A program made the translations under genes and the position numbers. The notes under the pieces are model-generated. The model did not search any database. It was not told the DNA's origin and saw nothing but the letters and a program-made list of their open reading frames with translations. A DNA stretch of 64,000 nt, from the NCBI RefSeq assembly GCF_028335745.1, contig NZ_CP116477.1, positions 62,001 to 126,000 on the forward strand, given 5' to 3'. Below are positions 8,486-16,918 of the stretch, piece by piece. Numbering within the stretch: the first letter of the stretch is position 1; each line of letters starts with the position of its first letter. The DNA comes from Pectobacterium sp. A5351. Lineage in GTDB: Bacteria; Pseudomonadota; Gammaproteobacteria; Enterobacterales; Enterobacteriaceae.

Positions 8486-9847
8486 TTAGTTGGCATCGGC
8501 GACAAGCGGTTCAAGCAGATGTTCCCGTCGTGCTTTGGTGGTTAGGAAATAGAGGTAACCGAGCAACATAAAGGTACAGAACAGCCCACCGATCACTGGG
8601 TTGAACCAGAGCATCGCAATCAGGCAGATGATGGCGCAGACGAGTGCGAATGCGGGGACGATGGGGTAACCGGGTGCGCGATAGCTGCGTGCCATATTGG
8701 GTGCGCTGCGGCGCAGGCGAAACAGACTTAACATGCTCATGATGTACATGACGATGGCACCAAAAACCGCCATGGTAATCATCGCTGCGGTCAGGTTCAT
8801 GCCTTGGAGATTAATGCCATCGCAGAAGATGGCGGCAATCCCGATCGCACCACCAGCCAAGATGGCGCGGTGTGGGGTGTGGAAGCGGGACAGTTTGGCA
8901 AGCCCCGGCGGAAGATAGCCTGCGCGCGCCAGGGCGAAAAACTGACGGGAGTAGCCCAGAATAATGCCGTGGAAGCTGGCGATAAGACCGAACAGGCCAA
9001 TCCACACCAGCATGTGCATCCAGTTGGAGTTTTCCCCGACGATGAGTTTCATTGCCTGTGGCAAGGGATCGTTGAGGTCGGAGAGCTGGCGCCAGTCACC
9101 TACGCCGCCCGCCATCAGCATCACGCCAATGGCTAAAACCACGAGCGTCAGGATGCCGCTGACGTAGGCTCGCGGAATCGTGCGTTTCGGATCTTTTGCC
9201 TCCTCGGCGGCCATGGCCGCGCCTTCTATAGCGAGGAAAAACCAGATGGCGAACGGTATCGCCGCAAACATGCCGGAAATGGCTGCGGGTGAAAATTCAT
9301 GTTGTCCCGCCCAACCGTGTGCCACGAAATTACTCAGGCTGAAGCCCGGTGCGACTACGCCCATAAATACCAGCAATTCCATGACCGCCAGCAGCGTGAC
9401 CACCAGCTCAAACATCGCCGCCAGCTTCACGCCGAGAATGTTCAGGCTCATGAAGATAAGGTATGCGCCAACGGCCGCGAATTTGGGATTCAGCTCGGGA
9501 TATTGCACGTTCAGGTAGGCGCCAATCGCCATCGAAATGGCAGGCGGTGCGAAAACAAATTCAATCAGCGTGGCCATACCGGCAATCAGGCCGCCCAGAT
9601 CGCCGAACGCGAGTCGGCTATAGGCAAAGGGGCCGCCAGCATGGGGGATCGCCGTGGTGAGTTCGGTAAAGCTAAAAATAAAGCAGGTGTACATGGCGGC
9701 GATGAACAGTGTTGTGACCAAAAATCCTAACGTGCCCGCGACGCCCCAGCCGTAGCTCCAGCCAAAATATTCACCAGAAATTACCAGTCCTACCGCGATA
9801 CCCCACAAATGCAGGGTGCCCAGCGTGGGCTTTAATTTGCTCGTCAT
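8486..9847 (-). CDS. eat: Ethanolamine permease-like APC transporter
   Basis: Inner-membrane amino acid/polyamine/organocation (APC) permease of 453 residues with about 12 hydrophobic segments. The N-terminus MTSKLKPTLGTLHLWGIAVGLVISGEYFGWSYGW-like pattern (GIAVGLVISGEYFGWSYG) and IPHAGGPFAYSR are typical of the ethanolamine permease subfamily. The start is set at the ATG complementary to 9845-9847, preceded by GGGGA; the upstream in-frame extension of 74 codons has no membrane segment and no similarity and is not credible. The gene ends 25 bp before the PLP-lyase start, so the two form an operon. It probably imports ethanolamine or a related amino alcohol for the kinase and lyase next to it. 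Substrate is inferred from family and context. Confidence 0.82.
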   Translation of the reverse strand: MTSKLKPTLGTLHLWGIAVGLVISGEYFGWSYGWGVAGTLGFLVTTLFIAAMYTCFIFSFTELTTAIPHAGGPFAYSRLAFGDLGGLIAGMATLIEFVFAPPAISMAIGAYLNVQYPELNPKFAAVGAYLIFMSLNILGVKLAAMFELVVTLLAVMELLVFMGVVAPGFSLSNFVAHGWAGQHEFSPAAISGMFAAIPFAIWFFLAIEGAAMAAEEAKDPKRTIPRAYVSGILTLVVLAIGVMLMAGGVGDWRQLSDLNDPLPQAMKLIVGENSNWMHMLVWIGLFGLIASFHGIILGYSRQFFALARAGYLPPGLAKLSRFHTPHRAILAGGAIGIAAIFCDGINLQGMNLTAAMITMAVFGAIVMYIMSMLSLFRLRRSAPNMARSYRAPGYPIVPAFALVCAIICLIAMLWFNPVIGGLFCTFMLLGYLYFLTTKARREHLLEPLVADAN

Positions 9848-10105
9848 TACATTATCCCCGTCAGTCTGCTCATGGTTATTCGGGGCCAGTACGGCAACCC
9901 CTGTTGGCTTGTGTAGCGATAATGCCCACGCTTGTTGGTGGAAAACTTGACGCTGGCGTATCGAATGCTGCGCGCTGAAGTCAACTTTTACGGTTGGTGT
10001 TGTTCTTATGCCTTCTGGGGTCAAACAGGGGTTGTGGGGCGTCAAGTTTCTCTGCACGACACACGCCATGCTGAATGCTCATTGATTCGCGTCGGAGTGG
10101 GAACT

Positions 10106-11113
10106 ATGAGTGCTAAGCAATATGACACCTTAAGTAATGCAGAAATGACCGCGCTGGCGCACCGGGCGCTTGCTTGCTATCCGGCGGCGCTGCAAGGGGA
10201 ACTGCGGCTGCTATGTCGTTCGGAAAATGCGACGTTTCTTGTTGCGTCGGCAGGTAAGCGTTATGCACTGCGGTTACATCGCAGCCATTACCATCAGAAA
10301 GCGGAAATTGAAAGCGAGTTACAGTGGCTGGACGCATTGCGTGATACGGGGATTGTGGTGCCGGAAGCCGTACGTGATGCGGTGGGGGAGCGTGTACAGT
10401 CGCTGGATCTTCCTGATGGCTCCTGCCGCTACGCCGTGTTGTTTCACTGGATTGACGGTGATATGCCGACCACCAGCGTCGATCCACGTGCGTTCCGGCA
10501 ACTGGGCGAAATCACCGGCCGGTTGCACCAGCACAGCCGTCAGTGGCAAAAGCCCGACGGTTTCCGGCGTATTGTCTGGGATCATCATACGATGGTCAGT
10601 GCGCAGAGCCACTGGGGGAACTGGCGTGACGCGCCGAATTTGTCGATGGCGGAGCACGGCATTGTGGAAGACGCGATTGAGCGAATGGGGGCAGAGATGG
10701 CGGCATTTGGCAAAGCGCCGCAGCGCTATGGCCTGATCCATGCCGACCTGCGCCTGACCAATCTACTCTTGCATCGTGGTGAAACGCGCGTGATCGATTT
10801 TGATGATTGTGGCATGGGGTGGTATCTGCACGATCTGGCCGCGGCGATTAGCTTTGTGGAGCACCATCCGCGTGCGGCAGAGTGGGTTGAAAACTGGCTG
10901 TGTGGCTACGAACGTGTCGCTCACGTCAGCGATGAGGAGCTGGCGCTGCTGCCAACGCTGCTGATACAACGGCGTGTCCAGCTTACCGCATGGGTGGGTT
11001 CGCATGCAGAAACGGAGATGGCGCAAAGTCTCGGCGCTGACTGGGCAAAACACAGTGTGCGCCTGTGTCGTCGCTATCTGGAAACCAGCGATTTGCCGAT
11101 TGGTGTGGCCTGA
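10106..11113 (+). CDS. APH-family small-molecule kinase, probable amino-alcohol kinase
   Basis: Cytoplasmic kinase of 335 residues with the aminoglycoside-phosphotransferase/choline-kinase fold. YGLIHADLRLTNLLL (about 210-225) holds the catalytic HxDxxxxN loop, and RVIDFDDCGMGWYLHDLA holds the Mg-binding Asp of the DFG-like motif. FLVASAGKRYALRLHR carries the probable ATP-contacting residues in strand 3. The start was placed at the ATG at 10106 after GGAGTGGGA. It is transcribed divergently from the permease/lyase operon across a 258-bp gap. Proteins of this subfamily phosphorylate homoserine, choline, ethanolamine or hydroxylysine; next to the lyase it would make the phospho-amino-alcohol substrate. 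No antibiotic-resistance role is suggested by context. Confidence 0.75.
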   Translation: MSAKQYDTLSNAEMTALAHRALACYPAALQGELRLLCRSENATFLVASAGKRYALRLHRSHYHQKAEIESELQWLDALRDTGIVVPEAVRDAVGERVQSLDLPDGSCRYAVLFHWIDGDMPTTSVDPRAFRQLGEITGRLHQHSRQWQKPDGFRRIVWDHHTMVSAQSHWGNWRDAPNLSMAEHGIVEDAIERMGAEMAAFGKAPQRYGLIHADLRLTNLLLHRGETRVIDFDDCGMGWYLHDLAAAISFVEHHPRAAEWVENWLCGYERVAHVSDEELALLPTLLIQRRVQLTAWVGSHAETEMAQSLGADWAKHSVRLCRRYLETSDLPIGVA

Positions 11114-11270
11114 ATGCACCACGAGCGGGCAGCCTGCGCTATGGTAATGCCCGCTCATTGAATGCACAGTTTATAACCCATTGATTTCATGTGAGTGCGG
11201 ACTGGTACGAAACTTGCTGATCGTTTCATGACCCGTTGGCGGGCAGAGTGATACGGCGAGGTGAAAGAAA

Positions 11271-12329
11271 ATGGAAAATGTGACGTACTCTTCGGCACTG
11301 AACGCGGCATTCTCCTGCCACCGAGGTGTTTTGGCGGCGGCAGCGACCGGGCTTGGCGACTTTATTCATGATAACGGCGGCGATGCCGATCGTATCTTTG
11401 GCATTAGCGGTGTCGATCCAGAACAGCTTGCCAGCCCGACACTCAGTCTGGGACTGGTGAACTATTGCCGGGTGATGGAGGAAGCGGCGCGTAATTCGGG
11501 TGTTGATAATTTCGGTTTACACTACGGCAAGCAGTTTAAACCGCAGTCATTAGGCCTGATCGGCTATATCGGCTTATGTTCAGACACATTGGAGCAGGCG
11601 CTGCATAACGTAGTGAAGGCATTTCCCTGCCATCAACACGATACGCTGACGCGCATGGTGGATAAAGGAGACTGCTGGCGGCTGGACTATCAGGTCCGGC
11701 ACGGTGCCATTTTACATCGTCGTCAGGATGCCGAACTGACGCTCGGCATGTTTCTGAACCTGATCCGCCATGTTCTGGGTCGGCATTGGGCACCACGCGA
11801 GGTGCATTTTGAGCATCCTCGTCCTGAAATGTGGCATGAGCACTGCAAAGTGTTCGATGCGCCGGTTTACTTCGATCAACCCTACAATTCCCTGCTGATC
11901 CCCAAACATCAGCTGATTCGTACCATGCCGGATCGCGATATGACGCTGCTGCTGGTGATGCAGGATGCCATTCGCCGCTTGAATGAAGCGTCACCACAGC
12001 AAAGTATCGTCGATCAGGTGCGCACGCAGGTACATCTGTTATTGATGCAGAAAGAGCCGACGCTGGAAGACGTGGCGGAAAAGGTCGGGTTATCCAGTTG
12101 GTCCCTTCAGCGTCGTTTGCGGGAAGAAGGGCTCAGTTTTTCATTGCTGGTTGATAAGCTGCGCTGTGAAATGGCGACGCACTATCTGCAACAAAAGCAG
12201 CTGCCAATTTCGGAAATGGCGCTGTTGCTCGGTTATTCCGAGGTGAGTGCCTTTTCCCGGGCATTCCGTCGCTGGTTTGGCATCAGCCCCCGTCAGTGGC
12301 GCAAAGGCGAGGCTCTCAACCTCGCCTGA
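11271..12329 (+). CDS. AraC-family regulator with arabinose-binding-like N-terminal domain
   Basis: Transcription factor of 352 residues. The first about 210 residues match the AraC 'arabinose-binding' N-terminal class found in OruR/ornithine and choline-type regulators (for example LGLVNYCRVMEEAARNSGVDNFGLHYG). The C-terminal 100 residues contain two helix-turn-helix motifs, ending LLGYSEVSAFSRAFRRWFGISPRQWRKG, the standard AraC signature. It lies 157 bp after the kinase gene on the same strand and is the obvious local regulator of the kinase and of the divergent permease/lyase operon. It converges on bcsC with only six bases between stop codons. Confidence 0.85.
   Translation: MENVTYSSALNAAFSCHRGVLAAAATGLGDFIHDNGGDADRIFGISGVDPEQLASPTLSLGLVNYCRVMEEAARNSGVDNFGLHYGKQFKPQSLGLIGYIGLCSDTLEQALHNVVKAFPCHQHDTLTRMVDKGDCWRLDYQVRHGAILHRRQDAELTLGMFLNLIRHVLGRHWAPREVHFEHPRPEMWHEHCKVFDAPVYFDQPYNSLLIPKHQLIRTMPDRDMTLLLVMQDAIRRLNEASPQQSIVDQVRTQVHLLLMQKEPTLEDVAEKVGLSSWSLQRRLREEGLSFSLLVDKLRCEMATHYLQQKQLPISEMALLLGYSEVSAFSRAFRRWFGISPRQWRKGEALNLA
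12305..12327. terminator. Hairpin at the araC-type / bcsC convergent junction
   Basis: AGGCGAGG and CCTCGCCT form an 8-bp perfect stem around a 7-base loop, inside the last codons of the AraC-type gene and directly after the bcsC stop. The short T runs on either side make it a weak terminator candidate in both directions. Confidence 0.35.
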
Positions 12330-12335
12330 TGCGGA

Positions 12336-15300
12336 TTACTTAAAGTCCGCGTACGGCGTAAGCGGTTGTGGCGGGCTGTCGAGATCGCCTTGCCAGCCGG
12401 AAGCGGAGTAGCGCAAATAGATGAGGCCGTGGCTTGGGGTGTAGTCCTTCGCCTGTTGAATGTCGATACCGACACCTAGCGTCCAGTGTGAGCTGAGGCG
12501 GCGTTCGACGACGGCACGCGCCGTATAGCCGAAGCCGGAACTGCTGCTGCCTTGCTCAATGTTGTCTCTGTCGGTGAGTGCGGCGTTACCCAGAAGGCCA
12601 ACCAGTGGGTAGCGACGCTGGTTTTTCGTTGACGAATGGGACCACGACAGCGATCCGCCGAGCTCCCATGACCAGTTTTCCGTCCTCTGTCGATAGTTCA
12701 CCGGCACACCCAGCGAAAAATATTGCTGTGGGCTGTAGTAACCGCCCTGACCGAGTGAGTAACCGCTGAGATCCTTCTGGTAGCGCCACCACATGCTGTT
12801 CAGGCCGACCGTGACGCGTCGGTTATCCTCGTTAATCAGCTTGTAGTAATACCCCGCCATAGCACGAGCGCGGTCATTATCGGCCACGTTTTTACCGGTG
12901 ATTTGGTGGACGCTGAAATCACTCCAGACACCGTGCGCTTCGCCCCGGTCGTAGCTCAACCCAAGGCTGACGCCTGTCGCGCGCACGCCACCCCAGGTAA
13001 TGCCGGTGCCAGGGTCTTTAGTGCCGCCGAATGCCAGCAACGAGCTGGAGATGGGGCGGCGCGAGGCCGTCGCAGTCCAGCCGATTTGCCGCCAGTCACC
13101 GCTGTAGCTTGCGCCCCCGACAATATCGACCACGTCGAAGCCGAGCGGCGTGGTGCCGATATCCGCTGACCAGCGATCGTTCTTCCAGCCTGCGGCGACG
13201 CTGGTGCCGGTCGTTTTCTGCGATTTACCGCTGAAGCAGTCCTGTGCGGCACAGGTTCCGAAGGTTTCCCGGTAGGCACCGTTGCTGCCCGTTGAGAAGG
13301 AACCGGCGTTCATCTGCATGGTATCGGTGCGGAAGAAGGCGCGGCCGTCGTACAGCGGCATGTCTATCTGCAACATGGTGTCGTGGGCGCTTAGATCGGA
13401 AATCCCGCCGGTGCCGCTCGAACGCCAGTAATCGTGGTCAAGGGTGACGGTAAGATCCTGCTGACGATACCGATCCGCCGCCTCGGCGCGGATGCCGCGT
13501 TGCAGCCAGTCGTCTCCTGCATGATTGCGCGTCAGCCGGGTATAGTCATCGTCGGTTTGCGACAGCGTAGGCGTGATGCCGCTGGCGACCATCGCCTGCT
13601 TATAGTCCTGCTGCGCCTGTTCCGGCTGAGACTGCTGCTGCTCAACGCGTGCCGCATCGCGATAGACTAGAGCCTTGGTCTGACCGACGGGCGCTTTTTG
13701 CGCATCGATTTTTAGCTGGCGGAAAAGCGCCGTCGATTTTTGCGGATTGCCTACCGCTTGCCAAGCGTTGGCGACGCGCCGCTGTGCGTTGAGGGTGTCC
13801 GCTGCCTGTGCGGGGAGCTGGTTCAGACGCTGGCGCGCCTCATCTTGCCGACCCTGCGCGATAAACGCATCGATCTCACCCAACTGTGCCTCGGGGTTCT
13901 GTGGTTCTCGTGTGCGGATGCGTTGATAATCCGCCAGCGCCGTTGCATATTCACCCCGTGCCAGCGCCCAGTCTGCCAGCAGGAGATCGATACGGGTGTC
14001 AGATGGTTGCTGGCGCAGGAAAGCAATGGCGGCGGGTTCGTTGCCTGCATCGCGCATCGCTTCCGCTTTTGCAAGCCGGGTCTGCATCGTCAGGCGCCGG
14101 GATAAATCACGCATGTCGTCGTTCCACTGTGCCGTGGGCAGCGTATTCAGGTGAGTGAGCGCTTGTTCGTCGCGATTGGTGGATGACAGGTAAAGTGAGT
14201 AAACGTAGTTTTTCTCCGCGCTGGCCGATGGCACGGCAGTTGCGCGTTGTACCACGCGGTCCGCCTGCTGCGTTTGTCCCAACTGGCGCAGCGTCTGGGC
14301 ATAGTGATAGGCCAGCCACACATCGTTTGGATCCTGCTGGTTCGCCTGACGATATTTTTCCTCCGCCTGCGTCCACTGCTGCTGCTCTGCAAGTCGGTCC
14401 GCCTGCTGTTTCAGGATATCGAGTTGCAGTGCGGCAAGTGTCTCCCGCATTGCGTTCTGCTGGCTACGTGGCAGGCCGTTGAGGTAAGCGAGCGCTTTCT
14501 CCGGCGACTGCCGTTGATAAATACCGACCAGACCGCGTAAGGCGTTGTCGTTGCCGGGTTCAAGGCGTAAAGCCTGCTGATAGAGCGGCAAGGCGACGGC
14601 ATCGTTTGGGCTGGCAACGGCGACATCACCCAGACCAATCAGCGCATAGGGATTGGTGTTATCCATCTGACGCGCCTGCTGATATTTCTGCTGTGCCAGC
14701 GGTAAATTATTGGTTTTTAGCGCATTATCGCCTTCCGCAATCGTGGTCCAATACTGCGTGCTTTGAATCAGCCCTTCCCATTTGCCGCTGTTCAGGCGAT
14801 TAACATCCGCCTGCAATGCCTTCTGAAACTGTGCCAGCGCTTTTGCTCGATCGCCCGCGCGCAGGTAAACCAGACCTATTGCGCCGATCAATTCAGGGTC
14901 ATTTGGCGTAGCGGTCAGCGCTTTGTTCAGCTTATTGAGTGTGGCGCTGTTACCGCCGCCATCTTCAATCTGCGCCAGCGCGTGCAGCCGTCCTTGATAA
15001 ACGGGGTCGGCTAATATTTTCTGCTGGCGGCTAAGTATGTTACGCGCTGTCTCTGCTTGCTCGCCTTCATCAAACACGCTTAGAAATCGGTTTAGTTCAG
15101 CCACACTTTGTGGCGTGACCAGCATCCGGCTAATAATTTCCAGCCATAGCGATGCGGCCTGACTGCGCCCGACAGAGTCATTAGAAAGCTGCCTCAGCAA
15201 GGGATAGGCTTGCTCATTGCGATTCTGGCTAAACAATAGCCGTGCTAGCGCCATGCGAAGCGGCACATTGTTCGGATAGGCCTGATCTAACGTTTCCAGT

Positions 15301-15815
15301 TGTTTAATCGCCCGAGGCTGCTGGTCGGGCAAACGGGAAACCACTCGCCAATACTCCACGGCGAGTTCGAGCGTTGGCGGCTCGCCGTGAAAAAGCGCGT
15401 CGTACTGCGCTTTGGCTTCTGCGTAGCGCCCGGCGGTAGACAGCAACTGCGCCTGCTGCAACTGTTGACGTGCGGTTTCCTGTGTCAGCGCCAGCGTCAT
15501 CTCTGCCTGTCGATAAACGGCAGCATTGGGAGCCACGGCCTTCAGCTTGTCCAACTGCTGGCGTGCCTGTGCTTGATCGCCTTGACGCAGAGCCAGCCGC
15601 AGTTTGGCCGCGATAACGTCGGGACTATCTGGGTTGATCAGCTCCAGCCGGTAAAGTGACTGGCGCACGAGATCGTCTTTGTTGCTGGCTTCCCCCAGAC
15701 GCACCTGTTCCATCAGAAATTGCTCTGGCGACGCGGTTTCCGCGCTGTAGGCCTGCGGCGCAGCAACCAGCAATAACGGGAGGAGGCGCAGCCAGTTTAC
15801 GGTGTTGTTGTGCAT
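12336..15815 (-). CDS. bcsC: Cellulose synthase outer-membrane export protein BcsC
   Basis: Exports cellulose across the periplasm and outer membrane. The 1159-residue product has a signal peptide (about 1-24, ending AYSA), a long run of tetratricopeptide repeats (about 30-750; for example NPYALIGLGDVAVASPNDAV), and a C-terminal BcsC barrel domain of about 330 residues beginning near LTVTLDHDYWRSSGTGG and ending LTPYADFK. Length is normal for the family (about 1150). I chose the ATG complementary to 15813-15815 because it begins a good signal peptide and overlaps the end of bcsZ by 19 bp; the longer in-frame extension lies entirely within bcsZ in another frame. It is the last gene of bcsRQABZC. 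Confidence 0.95.
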   Translation of the reverse strand: MHNNTVNWLRLLPLLLVAAPQAYSAETASPEQFLMEQVRLGEASNKDDLVRQSLYRLELINPDSPDVIAAKLRLALRQGDQAQARQQLDKLKAVAPNAAVYRQAEMTLALTQETARQQLQQAQLLSTAGRYAEAKAQYDALFHGEPPTLELAVEYWRVVSRLPDQQPRAIKQLETLDQAYPNNVPLRMALARLLFSQNRNEQAYPLLRQLSNDSVGRSQAASLWLEIISRMLVTPQSVAELNRFLSVFDEGEQAETARNILSRQQKILADPVYQGRLHALAQIEDGGGNSATLNKLNKALTATPNDPELIGAIGLVYLRAGDRAKALAQFQKALQADVNRLNSGKWEGLIQSTQYWTTIAEGDNALKTNNLPLAQQKYQQARQMDNTNPYALIGLGDVAVASPNDAVALPLYQQALRLEPGNDNALRGLVGIYQRQSPEKALAYLNGLPRSQQNAMRETLAALQLDILKQQADRLAEQQQWTQAEEKYRQANQQDPNDVWLAYHYAQTLRQLGQTQQADRVVQRATAVPSASAEKNYVYSLYLSSTNRDEQALTHLNTLPTAQWNDDMRDLSRRLTMQTRLAKAEAMRDAGNEPAAIAFLRQQPSDTRIDLLLADWALARGEYATALADYQRIRTREPQNPEAQLGEIDAFIAQGRQDEARQRLNQLPAQAADTLNAQRRVANAWQAVGNPQKSTALFRQLKIDAQKAPVGQTKALVYRDAARVEQQQSQPEQAQQDYKQAMVASGITPTLSQTDDDYTRLTRNHAGDDWLQRGIRAEAADRYRQQDLTVTLDHDYWRSSGTGGISDLSAHDTMLQIDMPLYDGRAFFRTDTMQMNAGSFSTGSNGAYRETFGTCAAQDCFSGKSQKTTGTSVAAGWKNDRWSADIGTTPLGFDVVDIVGGASYSGDWRQIGWTATASRRPISSSLLAFGGTKDPGTGITWGGVRATGVSLGLSYDRGEAHGVWSDFSVHQITGKNVADNDRARAMAGYYYKLINEDNRRVTVGLNSMWWRYQKDLSGYSLGQGGYYSPQQYFSLGVPVNYRQRTENWSWELGGSLSWSHSSTKNQRRYPLVGLLGNAALTDRDNIEQGSSSSGFGYTARAVVERRLSSHWTLGVGIDIQQAKDYTPSHGLIYLRYSASGWQGDLDSPPQPLTPYADFK

Positions 15816-16912
15816 TGGCTGCCCCGAGACGGTAAAAGTTGACCTTGTGAAGTGAAGCGATAGCGTTTCTGATCCCATCCCTGACCAAAGAGCGTCAGAG
15901 AGGCGGAGAAATACGCATCGTCCCCCGGTGGATTGTCGGCGAGCCGTTGTCGCTGGGCCGCCAGCGCGTCCGGTTGACGGGAGAGCATCGGCAGCAGTGA
16001 GGCGGAAAACCCGACCGATCCCTGTCCGATGACGGCACCTGTCGCGGTATCCGTTTTTTCGGGCGGTAGACCTTGCTGGATGGTCTGCTGAATCATCGGC
16101 TGAAACTGTTTGACCAGATCGGTTTTTCCTCTGCTGCTGTCGGCCATCATCCCTACCCACAGATAGACGCGGATGGCGTCGTAGCTGCCGACGTTGGGTT
16201 TAGTGGTATCGGGCTGCCACCCCTTATCTTTTTGCCAGATGACCCAATCCGGCGAGAATCCTTTCGGCGCAGTTTCCAACAGCAGACGTTGTGTGGTGCG
16301 CTGCATGGCTTTCCACGTTTCACCCAGCGGCGCAAATCGAGCCAGCAGTTGTGGCGGAAGGTAGCTGGGGTTTACGCGCCAGCGCTCTTCTTCTGCGAAT
16401 CCCACTTTGCCGGGCAGCAACATCACGCCTAGCCCAGGAATATGCACGACTTCTTCCTTGGCGATGCGGGCGAGCAGCGCAGTACCGACTGTCTGATAGC
16501 GTGTTTCTTGCCACAGGCGACTAGCTTCAAGCAGGCTATAGGCAATCCACAGGTCGGCATCGGAAGCCGAGTTCGGATCCAGCACCGTCCACTGTTTATC
16601 CTTACTCTCTCCCCACAGCCAGGCGGGCAGATGCGCGCTTAAATCACCTGCGGACAGGTTGTTTTCCGTCCATTGCAACAGCCGATCAAACATCACGCGA
16701 TCGTTGGCGACCAGCGCAAAGAACATGGCGTAGCTTTGCCCTTCGGACGTGGTGATTTTGTTGGGTGTGGAGGTATCAATCACCCGTCCTTCCGCGCTGA
16801 TGTAATGCTGCTTGTACTGCTCCCAGTCTGGCCAGTTGCAGACGGCGGCAGTGACCAGGGAAGTCCATAGCCATAGTAGCGTGGGGATCAGGTAGCGCAG
16901 CACGCGTGGCAT
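15797..16912 (-). CDS. bcsZ: Periplasmic endo-1,4-beta-glucanase BcsZ (GH8)
   Basis: Glycoside hydrolase family 8 cellulase of 371 residues that trims or releases nascent cellulose in the periplasm. It has a signal peptide (about 1-22, ending VTAAVC). TSEGQSYAMFFALVAND near residue 55 carries the general-acid Glu, and VGSYDAIRVYLWVGM near 240 carries the catalytic Asp. Length matches E. coli BcsZ (368). The gene starts 6 bp after the bcsB stop and overlaps bcsC, so translation is probably coupled. Confidence 0.95.
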   Translation of the reverse strand: MPRVLRYLIPTLLWLWTSLVTAAVCNWPDWEQYKQHYISAEGRVIDTSTPNKITTSEGQSYAMFFALVANDRVMFDRLLQWTENNLSAGDLSAHLPAWLWGESKDKQWTVLDPNSASDADLWIAYSLLEASRLWQETRYQTVGTALLARIAKEEVVHIPGLGVMLLPGKVGFAEEERWRVNPSYLPPQLLARFAPLGETWKAMQRTTQRLLLETAPKGFSPDWVIWQKDKGWQPDTTKPNVGSYDAIRVYLWVGMMADSSRGKTDLVKQFQPMIQQTIQQGLPPEKTDTATGAVIGQGSVGFSASLLPMLSRQPDALAAQRQRLADNPPGDDAYFSASLTLFGQGWDQKRYRFTSQGQLLPSRGSQCTTTP

Positions 16913-16918
16913 GGTGCG

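Noticed and set aside
9848..10069. N-terminal extension of the ethanolamine-type permease
   Set aside because: It crosses the divergent promoter region and has no membrane segment; GGGGA precedes the inner ATG.
10106..11113. Aminoglycoside resistance gene
   Set aside because: The APH fold is shared by many metabolic kinases; permease, PLP-lyase and regulator context points to catabolism, not resistance.
15816..16160. N-terminal extension of bcsC inside bcsZ
   Set aside because: It overlaps bcsZ coding sequence in another frame and would remove the signal peptide from the N-terminus. The start at 15815 gives a normal BcsC.
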